From the NCBI RefSeq assembly GCF_003284975.1, contig NZ_QMEU01000008.1, positions 37,945-101,944 on the forward strand: a DNA stretch of 64,000 bases. Direction: 5' to 3'. Made by a program: the position numbers and the translations under genes. Below the pieces are notes generated by a model. The model did not search any database. It was not told the origin of the DNA and saw only the letters and a list, made by a program, of their open reading frames with translations. Below are positions 1 to 8,809 of the stretch, one piece after another. How positions within the stretch are numbered: position 1 is the first letter of the stretch; each line of letters opens with the position of its first letter. The DNA is from Mycobacterium colombiense (GTDB taxonomy: Bacteria; Actinomycetota; Actinomycetes; Mycobacteriales; Mycobacteriaceae).

Positions 1-90
1 CATGTCCATCCATCCTGATTTGCGAGCCGGCCGCGGTGCTGCGCGCTTAACACCAGCGGCGTCGGACAAAATCGATCGAACGTCTGGACA

Positions 91-116
91 TCAGACAATA
101 TACGATTATTGTCTGA
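91..116. promoter_or_regulatory. 26-bp palindrome, possible operator
   Basis: Perfect 10-bp arms TCAGACAATA (91-100) and TATTGTCTGA (107-116) flank a 6-bp spacer. The right arm overlaps the stop codon of the leftward TetR gene. There is no U-tract on either strand, so an intrinsic terminator is unlikely. AT-rich arms of this size resemble TetR-family operators. It could serve a gene beyond the left edge or the adjacent TetR, but this is inference. Confidence 0.4.
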
Positions 117-726
117 TCTGTGGCACCAAGGCCCTCACCACGAACTGCTCGACGAATTCTCGTTTGTCCGCGGCGGGCCGAAACCGCCACGAGGGCGCCA
201 GTAGAAACAGCGTCGCGGTGTGCAACCACTGGACAATCGACCGGAAATCGACGTCGGGGTAAAGCAGCCCCGCCGCTTTCCACCGGTCCAGCAGCGGCCC
301 GTAATGCCGCAGCAGCAACTCCACGATCGGTTCGGAACCCTTCTCGAGCGCCGAGGCCACCGCGGTGCTCTCGGCGGCGAACAACGCTTCGTTCAGCGCG
401 TTGCCGTCCACCGATTCCACCCGCGCCAACACCATCTCCGGCACCGACCGAATCGGGTCGTCCGGGGCGGGCAGCGAGCGCACCAACTCGGCGAGCGCGC
501 TGTCCACACGCGACAGCATCAGCCCCAGCAGGACATCTTCGCGGCCCGGGAAATACCGATACACCGTCGACCGCGAGACGCCGGCCTCGTCGGCCACCTC
601 GCCCATCCGGAACTGGGTGTTGCCGCGCCGGACGATGCAGCGGCCCGCGGCATCCAGGATTCGTCGACGGGCCTCCTCGTCATCGAGAATCGCGCGGTCG
701 TCGCCCCAGCGCCGGCTCGGTTCCAT
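106..726 (-). CDS. TetR/AcrR family transcriptional regulator
   Basis: A 206-residue DNA-binding repressor candidate. The N-terminal helix-turn-helix is clear at about residues 12-58, with the motif GVSRSTVYRYFPGREDVL. The rest is the usual variable helical ligand-binding domain. I place the start at the ATG at 726 (MEPSRRWGDD), because the reading frame upstream of it does not look like a TetR N-terminus. It is divergent from the DUF7064-type gene at 851, with a 124-bp intergenic region containing a widely spaced 11-bp inverted repeat (747-757, 815-825). By position it probably controls itself and the rightward pair at 851-3066. The ligand is unknown. Confidence 0.85.
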   Translation of the reverse strand: MEPSRRWGDDRAILDDEEARRRILDAAGRCIVRRGNTQFRMGEVADEAGVSRSTVYRYFPGREDVLLGLMLSRVDSALAELVRSLPAPDDPIRSVPEMVLARVESVDGNALNEALFAAESTAVASALEKGSEPIVELLLRHYGPLLDRWKAAGLLYPDVDFRSIVQWLHTATLFLLAPSWRFRPAADKREFVEQFVVRALVPQIRQ

Positions 727-746
727 GGCGGCGATGTTACGGGATG

Positions 747-825
747 CGTTGTGCTGCTTTGTTATCTGACGCGAGCAGAATCCGGTCCAGCCCGAGCCGG
801 TAACGAATCCTCCTGCAGCACAACG
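747..825. promoter_or_regulatory. Spaced 11-bp inverted repeat between divergent genes
   Basis: CGTTGTGCTGC at 747-757 is perfectly complemented by GCAGCACAACG at 815-825, with 57 bp between the arms. It lies between the start of the leftward TetR (726) and the rightward gene at 851. It could be paired half-sites for a looping regulator, or a long stem in a leader transcript. It is seen directly in sequence, but no function is shown. Confidence 0.35.
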
Positions 826-850
826 TGTCAGCCAGCCAGAAAGGTCATCG

Positions 851-1987
851 ATGGGGTACTCCGCGGCGGACGAGTTCTTCACCCACCAGCTTCCGACGAC
901 GTTCGACCAGGTGCACGACACCGATCCGACGTGGTCGGATCGGTGTTACTTCTTCGCCGCGTCGCCGGACGGCACCATGCTGTTGGCCAGCGGCTACGGC
1001 AACAATCCGAACACCGCCAGCGGGTTGGGTTACGTCAAGGTCAGCCTCGCCGACGGCCGGCACTGGGACCTGTTGTCCGGGCGACCGGTCTCGGGCGATG
1101 ACCGCGCCGAGCTGCGCGCCGGGCCGATGCGCTGGACCTGCGTCGAGCCGCTGAAGAAGTGGCGATTGGACATCGAGCCCAACAACTCCGGAATCGAATG
1201 GGAACTCTACTACGAACCCACTGCCCCGATGTGGGAGTTGTTGCCCATGAAAGTGCATGGCAATAGTGGCGAACTGCTCGCAGACATGTACCACATGAAA
1301 GAACCCGGCCGGTGGAGCGGTTGGGTGCAGATCGACGGGGAACGCATCAGCGTCGACGGTTTCCACGGCGGACGTGACCGCACCTTCGGGGTGCGGATCT
1401 CCGACAAGATCGACTTCTGGCTGTGGCTCGACGCCGGCTTCGGCGACCATGCCATCGAAGCGTGGATCATCGAATCCTCCGATGGGACGGTCAATTACGT
1501 TGACGGCGGCATCACGCATGCCGACGGGACCTTGTCGAAGCGATTCGTCAAGATCTTCCACGACGTCGAATTCGACGGCGACCGCAAACGGCCCATCCGC
1601 GCGGTGCTCGTCTTCACCGACGAGGACGGCGAGGCCCATCGGGTGATCGCCGAGGCGCCGCACCTCGAGGTCAACGCCTATTACGGGCTGCCGATGGCGC
1701 ACTGCCGGTACGAGGACCTGGGCGGCGGCGCATACTTCATCCATTTCACCTGGGACAGCAGCGATCCCGCGCAGCTGACCGAAACGGAGGGCAAGTCGAT
1801 GGCCCTGGACCAGCTGATGCGGTTCGAACGGGGCGGCGAGACCGGTTGGGGCATCTTCGAATTGCTGCTGGGTGGCCAGGGTTATCGTCGCTACCCCAAC
1901 TGGACGGCGATGGACATGTCCGCGTTCACCCAGGACAAAACCCCGGTCGATCGGCTGCCCGCGGATGACGCGGGGGTGCGCCAATGA
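851..1987 (+). CDS. DUF7064/DUF7065-type hypothetical protein
   Basis: A 378-residue soluble protein with no signal peptide or membrane segment. It is rich in Trp and aromatic residues, with repeated beta-rich patterns such as CYFFAASPDG and WSGWVQIDGERISVDGFHGGRDRTFGVR. The latter resembles the lipocalin-like AttH/CrtC (hydroxyneurosporene hydratase-like) fold, in which a central duplicated beta-barrel binds a hydrophobic ligand. The fold assignment is a weak recognition by eye. The next gene overlaps it by 4 bp (ATGA), so the two are translationally coupled. Homologous gene pairs with APH-like kinases occur in mycobacterial lipid and terpenoid loci, so a role with a hydrophobic acyl or isoprenoid substrate is plausible. 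Confidence 0.7.
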   Translation: MGYSAADEFFTHQLPTTFDQVHDTDPTWSDRCYFFAASPDGTMLLASGYGNNPNTASGLGYVKVSLADGRHWDLLSGRPVSGDDRAELRAGPMRWTCVEPLKKWRLDIEPNNSGIEWELYYEPTAPMWELLPMKVHGNSGELLADMYHMKEPGRWSGWVQIDGERISVDGFHGGRDRTFGVRISDKIDFWLWLDAGFGDHAIEAWIIESSDGTVNYVDGGITHADGTLSKRFVKIFHDVEFDGDRKRPIRAVLVFTDEDGEAHRVIAEAPHLEVNAYYGLPMAHCRYEDLGGGAYFIHFTWDSSDPAQLTETEGKSMALDQLMRFERGGETGWGIFELLLGGQGYRRYPNWTAMDMSAFTQDKTPVDRLPADDAGVRQ

Positions 1988-3066
1988 CGCTGGACGAGGA
2001 GTTGCAACGGCGGCTCGGTGGCTGGCTGCGCACGCAGCTGCTGGACGCCGACGACGTTCGTCTCGAGGGCGTCGACCGGGTGAGCTTCGGGCACTCGGCC
2101 GAGATGATGACGCTGCGCGTCGTCACCCGCGCCGGTGGTCGCGACGACCACCGGGATGTCGTGTTGCGGCTGCGGCCGCGGCCACCGGCGCTGCTGGAGC
2201 CCTACGACCTGGCGCGCCAGTTCCGGATTTTGCGGGCCCTGGCCGATACCCCGGTCCGGGTTCCCCGGGCGCTGTGGCTCGAGCCCACCGGCGACGTCCT
2301 CGGTCGGCCGTTCTTCGTCATGGAACGGGTCGGCGGCGACGTCTACGAAATGGAGCCGCCGCCCGACGCCGACCGCGCCGTGGTGCGAATGTGTCAGAGC
2401 CTGGTCGAACAGCTGGCCGCCATCCACACGGTCGACCTGAGCCGGATCGGGCTGGACACCCTCGACGACGGCTCCGACCATCTGGACCGCGAGCTCGCGC
2501 ACTGGGCCGCGGAGATGAACCGGGTCAAGCGCGGCCGCCTGCCCGCCCTGGAGCGGCTGCACGAGGCCCTGCTCGCCGCCAAGCCCGCGCCGTACCCGAA
2601 GGTCACACTGGTGCACGGGGACGCCAAACCGGGCAATTTCGCCTTCTCCGGTGGCGAGGTCAGCGCGGTCTTCGATTGGGAGATGACGACCGTCGGTGAT
2701 CCGCTGACCGACATCGGGTGGCTCGAAATGCTGTGGATGCAGCCGGTCGGGATCACCAGCCACCCCGGGGCCCTTTCCATCGATGAGCTGCTCGCGCACT
2801 ACGAGTCGGCCAGCGGCATCACGGTCACCAACCGGCCCTGGTATCGGGCGTTCAACGCGTTCAAGATGGCCGTCATCTGCCTCATCGGCGCGATGCTCGT
2901 GGAGGACGGGCACAGTGCGGACCAGAAACTCGTGCTGGCCGCTTACGGCACCTCGTTGCTGACCAGCGCCGGGCTCACCGAGCTAGGAATCGGCGAACCC
3001 CTCGACGACGGTCCGGTGCTACCGCGGGAAGAGCGCGTCCAGCAGGTGCTGGCACAGGCGGGCTGA
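1984..3066 (+). CDS. APH-fold phosphotransferase family protein
   Basis: A 360-residue aminoglycoside-phosphotransferase/choline-kinase fold protein, similar to the kinase-like domain found beside acyl-CoA dehydrogenases (ACAD10/FadE36 type). The catalytic loop LVHGDAKPGNF places the base at Asp213, and VFDWEMTTVGDP places the metal-binding Asp at 231. The N-lobe is recognisable but its Lys is not obvious. In ACAD10/11-type systems these kinases phosphorylate hydroxyacyl-CoA substrates. That role here is inference, and antibiotic resistance is not implied. It overlaps the upstream gene by 4 bp. It ends directly against the convergent anti-sigma gene, with the two stop codons at 3064-3069. Confidence 0.8.
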   Translation: MTLDEELQRRLGGWLRTQLLDADDVRLEGVDRVSFGHSAEMMTLRVVTRAGGRDDHRDVVLRLRPRPPALLEPYDLARQFRILRALADTPVRVPRALWLEPTGDVLGRPFFVMERVGGDVYEMEPPPDADRAVVRMCQSLVEQLAAIHTVDLSRIGLDTLDDGSDHLDRELAHWAAEMNRVKRGRLPALERLHEALLAAKPAPYPKVTLVHGDAKPGNFAFSGGEVSAVFDWEMTTVGDPLTDIGWLEMLWMQPVGITSHPGALSIDELLAHYESASGITVTNRPWYRAFNAFKMAVICLIGAMLVEDGHSADQKLVLAAYGTSLLTSAGLTELGIGEPLDDGPVLPREERVQQVLAQAG

Positions 3067-3558
3067 TCAGGCGTTGACGTCGTTCCACGTCAACGTGACG
3101 CGGGTGCCCTGCGGCGTGGGCTCGATGACCACGTCGTCGGCGAGCACCTCCATCAGCGGGATGCCGCGGCCGCGCCGCTGCTGCTGGCGCTGCACCGGTA
3201 CCTTCTGTCGCCAACGGCCGCGGTCGTCGACGGTCACCGCGAGGGTGTCGGCATTCACGTCGTAGGCTGCCCGCACGTCGAGCGTGCCGCGCTCGGCGGC
3301 GTCGACGTAGGCGAATTCCGCGGCGTTGGCGATCGCCTCGTTCACCGCCAGCAGCAGATCGCTGAACCGGTCGTCGTCAAAGGAGAAGTACCGCTCGACC
3401 CACACCGCGAATTCGGCGCGGGCGCGGGCCGCGCTGCGCGCGTCGGCGGCCACACGCGTCCGTACGAAGCGGGATCGGTCATCGATGTTGGACACATTCT
3501 GCGGCTGGTCAGCGCGTCCCGTCATTCCCCGTTGCATTGTCACCCTGTCGACGTTCAC
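3067..3558 (-). CDS. RsbW-like anti-sigma serine kinase (GHKL ATPase)
   Basis: A 163-residue protein whose C-terminal 120 residues form a HATPase_c domain. The N-box reads NEAIANAAEFAY, the G1 box is VDDRGRW and the G2 box is RGRGIPLMEVL. RsbW/SpoIIAB-type proteins bind a sigma factor and phosphorylate a STAS partner on Ser. The start is the GTG at 3558, which overlaps the stop of the upstream STAS gene by 4 bp, giving tight coupling. An ATG about 12 codons in is an alternative. No sigma factor gene is adjacent, so the target is encoded elsewhere or the pair is a free-standing switch. Confidence 0.85.
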   Translation of the reverse strand: MNVDRVTMQRGMTGRADQPQNVSNIDDRSRFVRTRVAADARSAARARAEFAVWVERYFSFDDDRFSDLLLAVNEAIANAAEFAYVDAAERGTLDVRAAYDVNADTLAVTVDDRGRWRQKVPVQRQQQRRGRGIPLMEVLADDVVIEPTPQGTRVTLTWNDVNA

Positions 3559-3932
3559 TCACCAGCGATGCCGCTCAGCGCTCCGTCCAGGCTGCTGTAG
3601 AGCGAGAGCACGCTGTCGATACCCATGAGTTTGATCGGCCTGCTGGTGGCCGAGCCGTTGGCGACCACCGCGAATTGCGTCGGGGGCTCGAGCTCGGCCT
3701 GCGCGGTCACCAGGACGGTCATCCCGGCCGACGCCAGAAAACCGACTTTGGACAGGTCGACGATCAGAGCCGTGGGCTTGGTCGCCAGCGCGGTCTGGAT
3801 GGCATCGGCCAGCAGCGGCGAGCTGAGCATGTCGACTTCACCGGAGACGGTGAGCACGACCGCCTGATCCACCTGGTGTTTGCCCACTTCAAAAGCGGTC
3901 GGATCGACTAAGTCGCCGGTTTGTTCACCCAT
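3555..3932 (-). CDS. STAS-domain anti-sigma factor antagonist
   Basis: A 125-residue single-domain STAS protein of the SpoIIAA/RsbV type. The hallmark loop reads VGFLASAGMTVL, with the conserved phosphorylatable Ser at residue 68. Residue 67 is Ala where SpoIIAA has Asp. These proteins release a sigma factor by binding the kinase when unphosphorylated. It is the first gene of a two-gene leftward operon with the RsbW-like kinase, overlapping by 4 bp. The 358-bp region upstream separates it from the divergent peroxidase gene. Stress control is the known role of the family; the signal here is unknown. Confidence 0.87.
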   Translation of the reverse strand: MGEQTGDLVDPTAFEVGKHQVDQAVVLTVSGEVDMLSSPLLADAIQTALATKPTALIVDLSKVGFLASAGMTVLVTAQAELEPPTQFAVVANGSATSRPIKLMGIDSVLSLYSSLDGALSGIAGE

Positions 3933-4290
3933 GGTCTATCACTCACATTCGTTCCCTTACGGGACACTGCTAGCTTTCCGAACAGCCACTGCCATATCCG
4001 GGGGCTGCTTATTCAACCCCGCGGGAACTCGCTCGCCTACGGAGGAGACGCACCCCGTCGATCTGCACTGGTAGATGCAGATACAGCTACAAGTGTTTAG
4101 TCAATGGTAGGACACGCGGCGTGCCACCCTCAAAACGCTGAACGATTTCGGGCGCCGCGACGTAGTCCGGATGTGCGTGACGGCCAGCCTAGAAGTTGCG
4201 CGGGCCAACGGCCCGTGCGTGAATTGCTTCCACCTGCTTCGCCCTCGGCCCGCGCGGCGTGGCCTGCAGAAATGGGAAGGACGGTCCGCC
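3933..4290. other. Intergenic region between divergent STAS and peroxidase genes
   Basis: This 358-bp stretch must carry the promoters of both divergent units. An open frame reaches back to 4171, but its codon content does not resemble a protein N-terminus. A short hairpin CGGGCC-AAC-GGCCCG sits at about 4201-4215. I see no convincing consensus promoter, small gene or long palindrome. Confidence 0.5.
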
Positions 4291-5442
4291 GTGGAACCCG
4301 GTGATCGCGCCGGCGAGCAACCCAGCGGCGAGCGGCCCGACGATCCCGGAGAAGACCCGCCCACCGCGTCGAATTCCGGGGCGCTGAACCGGCGGCGCGC
4401 GCTGCTCGGCATGGGCGCGGTAGCCGGCGCCGCCGCGGTCGACGTCGGTGGCTTCGCCTATGCCGGTGCCTGGCTACGGCCCGGCACGCTGACCCCGCCC
4501 CGATTCACCGATCGCTTCGAGCACGTCTACGGCCGCCACGCCGGGTTCCGGCGAAACCATGCCAAGGGCCTCAGCGCCACCGGCACGTTCGTCAGCACCG
4601 GGGCGGCAGCGGGGATCTGCCGGGCCGCGGTGTTCGCGCCCGGAAGCGTTCCCCTGATCGGCCGGTTTTCCCTGTCCGGTGGGTTGCCCGACCAAGCCGA
4701 CAAGCTCGACACCGTCCGCGGGCTGGGGCTGCTGTTCGACGGGCCCGCCGAGCGGCAGTGGCGCACCGCGATGATCAACCTCCCGGTCTTCCCGGACAGC
4801 ACCCCGCAGGGCTTTTACGACCGGTTGCTGGCGTCCAAGCCGCTGCCCGGCACGGGCAAGCCCGACCCGCAGCAGATGGCCGCGTTCCTGCAACGCCATC
4901 CCGAGACCGCCGCGGCCATACGGATCATCAAGCAGGCGCCGCCGAGCACGGGATTCGCCGATAGCACCTTCCACGCGCTGAACGCCTTCCGGTTCACCAA
5001 CGGTGCGGGCGCGACGGTGCCGGTGCGCTGGTCGGCGATTCCCCAGCAAGGCGCCGACGTTGCGGCCCCGCCCGCCGGGCCGTCGGCCAAGGATTACCTG
5101 TTCGACGCCCTGATCCGGACGCTGGCGCGCACCCCGCTGACCTGGCGGCTGGTGCTCACCGTCGGCGAGCCGGGCGACCCGACCAACGACGCCACCAAAC
5201 CGTGGCCGCCGGGACGGCGCACCATCGACGCCGGCACCATCACCATCTCCGCGGTCCAGACGGAGGACGCCGGTAACGCGCGCGACATCAACTTCGACCC
5301 GCTGGTGCTGCCAGACGGCATCACCGCCTCCGACGACCCGCTGCTCGCGGCGCGCTCGGCGGTGTACGCCCGTTCATTCGGTCGCCGCGCCGGGGAGCCC
5401 AAAACGCCCAGCGCGGTCGGCGTCGAAGCGGTCCTGCAATGA
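4291..5442 (+). CDS. Catalase-related (SrpA-like) peroxidase, probably Tat-exported
   Basis: A 383-residue haem protein of the reduced catalase family, shorter than true catalases of about 480-700 residues. The distal His sits in FRRNHAKGL, and the proximal haem ligand Tyr in RSAVYARSFGRR. A hydrophobic segment after the arginine cluster NRRRALLGMG (about residues 33-60) looks like a Tat signal or anchor, although it is preceded by a long polar stretch. I chose the GTG at 4291 because GGAAGG at 4275-4280 is a good ribosome-binding site; the frame is open to 4171. It overlaps the cytochrome b561 gene by 4 bp. The pairing suggests that a membrane b-cytochrome delivers electrons to, or docks, the peroxidase. 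Confidence 0.87.
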   Translation: MEPGDRAGEQPSGERPDDPGEDPPTASNSGALNRRRALLGMGAVAGAAAVDVGGFAYAGAWLRPGTLTPPRFTDRFEHVYGRHAGFRRNHAKGLSATGTFVSTGAAAGICRAAVFAPGSVPLIGRFSLSGGLPDQADKLDTVRGLGLLFDGPAERQWRTAMINLPVFPDSTPQGFYDRLLASKPLPGTGKPDPQQMAAFLQRHPETAAAIRIIKQAPPSTGFADSTFHALNAFRFTNGAGATVPVRWSAIPQQGADVAAPPAGPSAKDYLFDALIRTLARTPLTWRLVLTVGEPGDPTNDATKPWPPGRRTIDAGTITISAVQTEDAGNARDINFDPLVLPDGITASDDPLLAARSAVYARSFGRRAGEPKTPSAVGVEAVLQ

Positions 5443-6029
5443 CTGAGGCGACCGTCGCGCCGCGGTTCACCCTGCTCTCGCGCGTCCTGCACTGGCTGAT
5501 GGCCCCGATGGTGATCGCGCAGCTGCTCATCGGCGTGACCATGGTCGCCGCGCTGGGCTTGTACCCTCGACTGCTGGCCATCCACCGGCCGCTGGGCCTG
5601 CTGATCCTGACCTTCGCCCTGGTCCGGCTGGTGAACCGGCTCAGGCACCGGCCGCCGCCCTTTTTGGCCACCATGAGCACGACCGAACGCCGCGTCGCGA
5701 CGGGATCGGAATACCTGCTCTACGCCCTGCTGCTCGTGCAGCCCCTGACCGGATGGGCCATGCTGTCGTCGGCGCGCTTCCCGATCACCCTGATCGGGCC
5801 CGTCGCGCTGCCCGGCATCGCACCGCACAACGTCGACGTCTTCGCGGTCCTGCGCGAGTGCCACGGCGCCTTCGCGCTACTGCTCTTCCTCGCGTTTACC
5901 GCCCACATGACGGCGGTACTCTTCCACACGCTCGTCTTGCGCGACCGGCTCCTCGACCGCATGGCGCTGTGGCGCAGCAAGCCGCCACCCCGCAGCCAGA
6001 CCGAGGCGCAGACCGACGTCGCACTCTGA
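5439..6029 (+). CDS. Cytochrome b561 family membrane protein
   Basis: A 196-residue integral membrane protein with four predicted helices. Candidate haem-ligating histidines are in [24 protein letters not shown] and AHMTAVLFH, the usual four-helix b561 arrangement. Bacterial b561 proteins shuttle electrons between quinol and extracytoplasmic partners such as peroxidases. The ATG at 5439 overlaps the TGA of the peroxidase gene, so the two are translationally coupled and probably function together. Two Arg-rich loops face the cytoplasm by the positive-inside rule. Confidence 0.88.
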   Translation: MTEATVAPRFTLLSRVLHWLMAPMVIAQLLIGVTMVAALGLYPRLLAIHRPLGLLILTFALVRLVNRLRHRPPPFLATMSTTERRVATGSEYLLYALLLVQPLTGWAMLSSARFPITLIGPVALPGIAPHNVDVFAVLRECHGAFALLLFLAFTAHMTAVLFHTLVLRDRLLDRMALWRSKPPPRSQTEAQTDVAL

Positions 6030-6148
6030 CGACCTGCCTGCTCGGGCCCAAAGTGGCCGAATATGATCGGCACGATTCGGACTTGAGCGCGCGGTCACCG
6101 GCCGTGGGCGCCGTGCCCGTGAGGGCCATGAGGAACTGGGAGAGTTCA

Positions 6149-7042
6149 ATGTCGAACCAGCAGCAAGCGGAGCGGATGACGTCGGGCAAGGGATTCATCG
6201 CGGCTCTCGACCAGAGCGGCGGGTCGACGCCCAAGGCGCTGCGCCTCTACGGCATCCAGGACGACGCGTACTCCTCCGAGAAGGAGATGTTCGACCTCAT
6301 TCACCAGATGCGCTCGCGGATCATCACGTCCCCGGCGTTCACCGGTGACCGGGTGCTGGCCGCGATCCTGTTCGAGCAGACCATGGACCGCGAGATCGCG
6401 GGCAAGCCGTCGACCACCTACCTGTGGGAGACCAAGGGCGTGGTGCCGATCCTCAAGATCGACAAGGGCCTGGCGGACGCGTCCGACGACGTCCAGCTGA
6501 TGAAGCCGATCCCGGGTCTCGACGAACTGCTGGACCGGGCCGCCGGCCTGGGCGTCTTCGGGACCAAGGAGCGGTCGGTAATCGGCGGCGCCAACCCCAA
6601 GGGCATCGCGGCGGTGGTCGCCCAGCAGTTCGAGTTGGGCCACCAGGTGCTCTCGCACGGTCTGGTGCCCATCATCGAGCCCGAGGTCACCATCTCGATC
6701 TCGGACAAGGCCGAAGCCGAGGGCATCCTGCGCGACGAGATCACCAAGCAGCTCGACTCCGTGCCGGAGGGTCAGCGCGTGATGCTCAAGCTGAGCCTGC
6801 CCACCGAGGTCAACTTCTACCGTCCCCTGATCGAGCACCCGAAGGTGATGCGGGTGGTGGCCCTGTCCGGCGGTTACTCCCGCGAGGAGGCCAACGACCT
6901 GCTGGCCAAGAACACCGGGCTGATCGCCAGCTTCAGCCGCGCGCTGACCGAGGGCCTGACCGCCGACCAATCCGACGAGCAGTTCAACGCCACCCTGGAC
7001 AAGGCGATCCAGTCCATCTACGACGCTTCGGTGGCCGGCTGA
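6149..7042 (+). CDS. fda: Fructose-bisphosphate aldolase class I
   Basis: A 297-residue metal-independent aldolase of the staphylococcal Fda type, which cleaves fructose 1,6-bisphosphate into DHAP and glyceraldehyde 3-phosphate in glycolysis and gluconeogenesis. The N-terminal block [20 protein letters not shown] is diagnostic. The Schiff-base Lys is predicted at residue 214 in [14 protein letters not shown]. The ATG at 6149 is preceded by GGGAGAG; an in-frame ATG at 6128 is less likely. Mycobacteria also carry a class II enzyme (fba), so this is probably a second aldolase. The gene stands alone, 1 bp from the convergent DUF190 gene. Confidence 0.93.
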   Translation: MSNQQQAERMTSGKGFIAALDQSGGSTPKALRLYGIQDDAYSSEKEMFDLIHQMRSRIITSPAFTGDRVLAAILFEQTMDREIAGKPSTTYLWETKGVVPILKIDKGLADASDDVQLMKPIPGLDELLDRAAGLGVFGTKERSVIGGANPKGIAAVVAQQFELGHQVLSHGLVPIIEPEVTISISDKAEAEGILRDEITKQLDSVPEGQRVMLKLSLPTEVNFYRPLIEHPKVMRVVALSGGYSREEANDLLAKNTGLIASFSRALTEGLTADQSDEQFNATLDKAIQSIYDASVAG

Positions 7043-7043
7043 A

Positions 7044-8111
7044 CTAGTAGCGGTGCCGGGCCATGCGCGGGGGCCCGGAGTCGCCGTCGTCGGAGACCAG
7101 TGCGGGCACCATCTCGCTGGTCACCAGGCCCTCGTGCCGGGTCACTTCGTCGATGACGGCGAAGGATTCGGCGATGTTGGCCGGGGTGTCGATGACCACG
7201 GTGACGACGGGAACGCGGCGGGTCAACGAGAACAATGCGTCGCCATGGGGCGGGTGGTCGCCGTGGAACCCCCAGACGCCGCGCAGCACGGTCGCGCCGT
7301 CGACGGTCTTGGCTTGGCGCAGCCGCTGGACGATCGCGCGGTGTATCGGCACACCCTCGTGGTGCGCCGACTCCGAGGTGTAAATCGTCAGCTGCTGGAA
7401 CAGCGGCAGGCCGCGCTCGTCGACCCCGGGCAGGGCGTGCGGTCGCTCCAGAAACCGGCCGTCGCGCTTGCACACCCGGACCCGTTCGACGGTAAACAGC
7501 GGCCTGCGCAGCAGTTCGCCGAGCTCTGGTAGCACCCGACCGATGCGCTCGCCGGAGCCGACGACCACGATCATCATCGGCACATCGGCGTTGCGGCCAA
7601 AGAAGTTCGCGCGCCGGCGTTCTCCGTGTGCGACGCCGTCGACCCCGAGCAACACCGTGGCGCCGGCCAGGCCGCGCCGGTGCATCAAGTCGCACAGCGC
7701 GATGTAGGCGGGTGAGCCGTCGACGCGCTGCTTGCGCCCGACGTAGATCGTCAACTTGACGGCGTCGCGCAGGTTTTCGGGCAGCCCCCCGATGTCGTCG
7801 TGCAGCAGCCGAGCACGTTCCAGGGTCACCAGGCCTCGCTGCTTGACGCTCAGCACCGGGTCGAGCAGCGCCTCGATCTTCGCTCGCGTGTCGACCGCGA
7901 TGATCGCCACGGGCGGGTCCTCGGACAACGTCAGCGACTCGTCCGTGCGCAGATAGTGACCGGTGCCGAACCCGCCGATGCCGCGCAGCAGGACGCCGCA
8001 GGCGATTCGGTGCCGCGCGTACAGGCCGAGCAGCACATCGGAGACGAAGCTGTCCCCGGTCCGCCTGCGCTCGGCCAAGTAGGTGGTGAGCTTCAGGCAA
8101 TCGTCGTCCAT
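7044..8111 (-). CDS. Protein with three tandem DUF190 (PII-like) domains
   Basis: A 355-residue cytosolic protein made of three DUF190 repeats. They begin at LKLTTYLAERRR (near residue 6), VKLTIYVGRKQRVDG (near 118) and QLTIYTSESAHHEG (near 238). Each is followed by a conserved LLRG(V/I)xGFG-like or VLLGVDGVAHG segment. DUF190 proteins have a ferredoxin-like PII fold and are usually single-domain genes next to the fluoride channel gene crcB; a trimeric ligand sensor is the inferred role. Here no crcB is nearby, and three copies in one chain could form an internal pseudo-trimer. The ATG at 8111 fits the first domain better than the start codon further upstream at 8159. Confidence 0.85.
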   Translation of the reverse strand: MDDDCLKLTTYLAERRRTGDSFVSDVLLGLYARHRIACGVLLRGIGGFGTGHYLRTDESLTLSEDPPVAIIAVDTRAKIEALLDPVLSVKQRGLVTLERARLLHDDIGGLPENLRDAVKLTIYVGRKQRVDGSPAYIALCDLMHRRGLAGATVLLGVDGVAHGERRRANFFGRNADVPMMIVVVGSGERIGRVLPELGELLRRPLFTVERVRVCKRDGRFLERPHALPGVDERGLPLFQQLTIYTSESAHHEGVPIHRAIVQRLRQAKTVDGATVLRGVWGFHGDHPPHGDALFSLTRRVPVVTVVIDTPANIAESFAVIDEVTRHEGLVTSEMVPALVSDDGDSGPPRMARHRY

Positions 8112-8189
8112 CGCCGCTCCCGTCGCCCTTGCGCCGAGCCTACCGTTCGCAGACGTCAAGCGCCGCAGCGGTGTTCGGTGTGATCTACC

Positions 8190-8765
8190 TCAGCGCAGGT
8201 GCTCGGTCGGCACGCCGTAGCGGTCAAGGTAGGCGCCCACTCGCTCACGCACTTCGACGGCGTCCAGCCCGGTGTCCGCCCAGGTGTATCGGCTGCGCCC
8301 GCCGTCCGAGGGGCGGGAGGCGAGGAAGTCGCGCATCTTCTGCTCGGCATCGGGGCGCAACCGCTCGTAGATGTCCTCGATCGTGGTCCAGGGGTCGTTC
8401 ATGAAGTCGGCGAACTGCACGTCGATCACCCGGTCCGCGGGCACGGCGCCGCTGTCCCGCAAGGCCATCTCGCGCTCCAGGCCGACGATGATCTCCTCGT
8501 AGGACTGGGCCGCGCACTCGGTGATGCTGGATTGGTCGCTGCACATCCGGCGCAGATGATGGGTGTGCGCGGCGATCGACGATATAACGTTGAGTGGGTC
8601 GCGGTGGGTCTGCGCGATCAACGCGTCCGGGTATTCGGCCAGCAGCGCGTCCAGCTGCCACAGGTGGGCGGGCGACTTCAACAGCCACTGATCGGGCACA
8701 CCGGATTGCAAGTGCTGCAGGAAGATTCGGTGGAAACGATAGGCGCCGGCGTGCGAGAAGATCAT
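8190..8765 (-). pseudogene. 5'-truncated sulfotransferase family gene
   Basis: These 191 codons encode only the C-terminal half of a PAPS-type sulfotransferase of about 380-400 residues. The fragment starts near AYRFHRIFLQHLQ and contains WLLKSPAHLWQLDALL and the 3'-phosphate-binding signature QTHRDPLNVISSIAAH. The N-terminal half, with the 5'-phosphosulfate loop, is missing. The same frame remains open a few codons past the first ATG (8765) and then runs into the stop codon and last codons of the TetR gene ending at 8810. The break is therefore at that junction. It is probably inactive, a deletion scar. The end of the protein looks normal. Confidence 0.75.
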
Positions 8766-8809
8766 GCTGACGAACTCGGCCGCGGTGTCGGTCGGCTGAA
8801 CCGCGACGG

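Noticed and set aside
845..1984. A 379-codon open frame antisense to the DUF7064-type gene
   Set aside because: GC-rich genomes give long antisense frames. The plus-strand frame has coherent protein features and is coupled to the next gene.
4171..4290. An upstream start for the peroxidase gene
   Set aside because: The sequence does not resemble a signal or peroxidase N-terminus. GTG 4291 with GGAAGG upstream is better.
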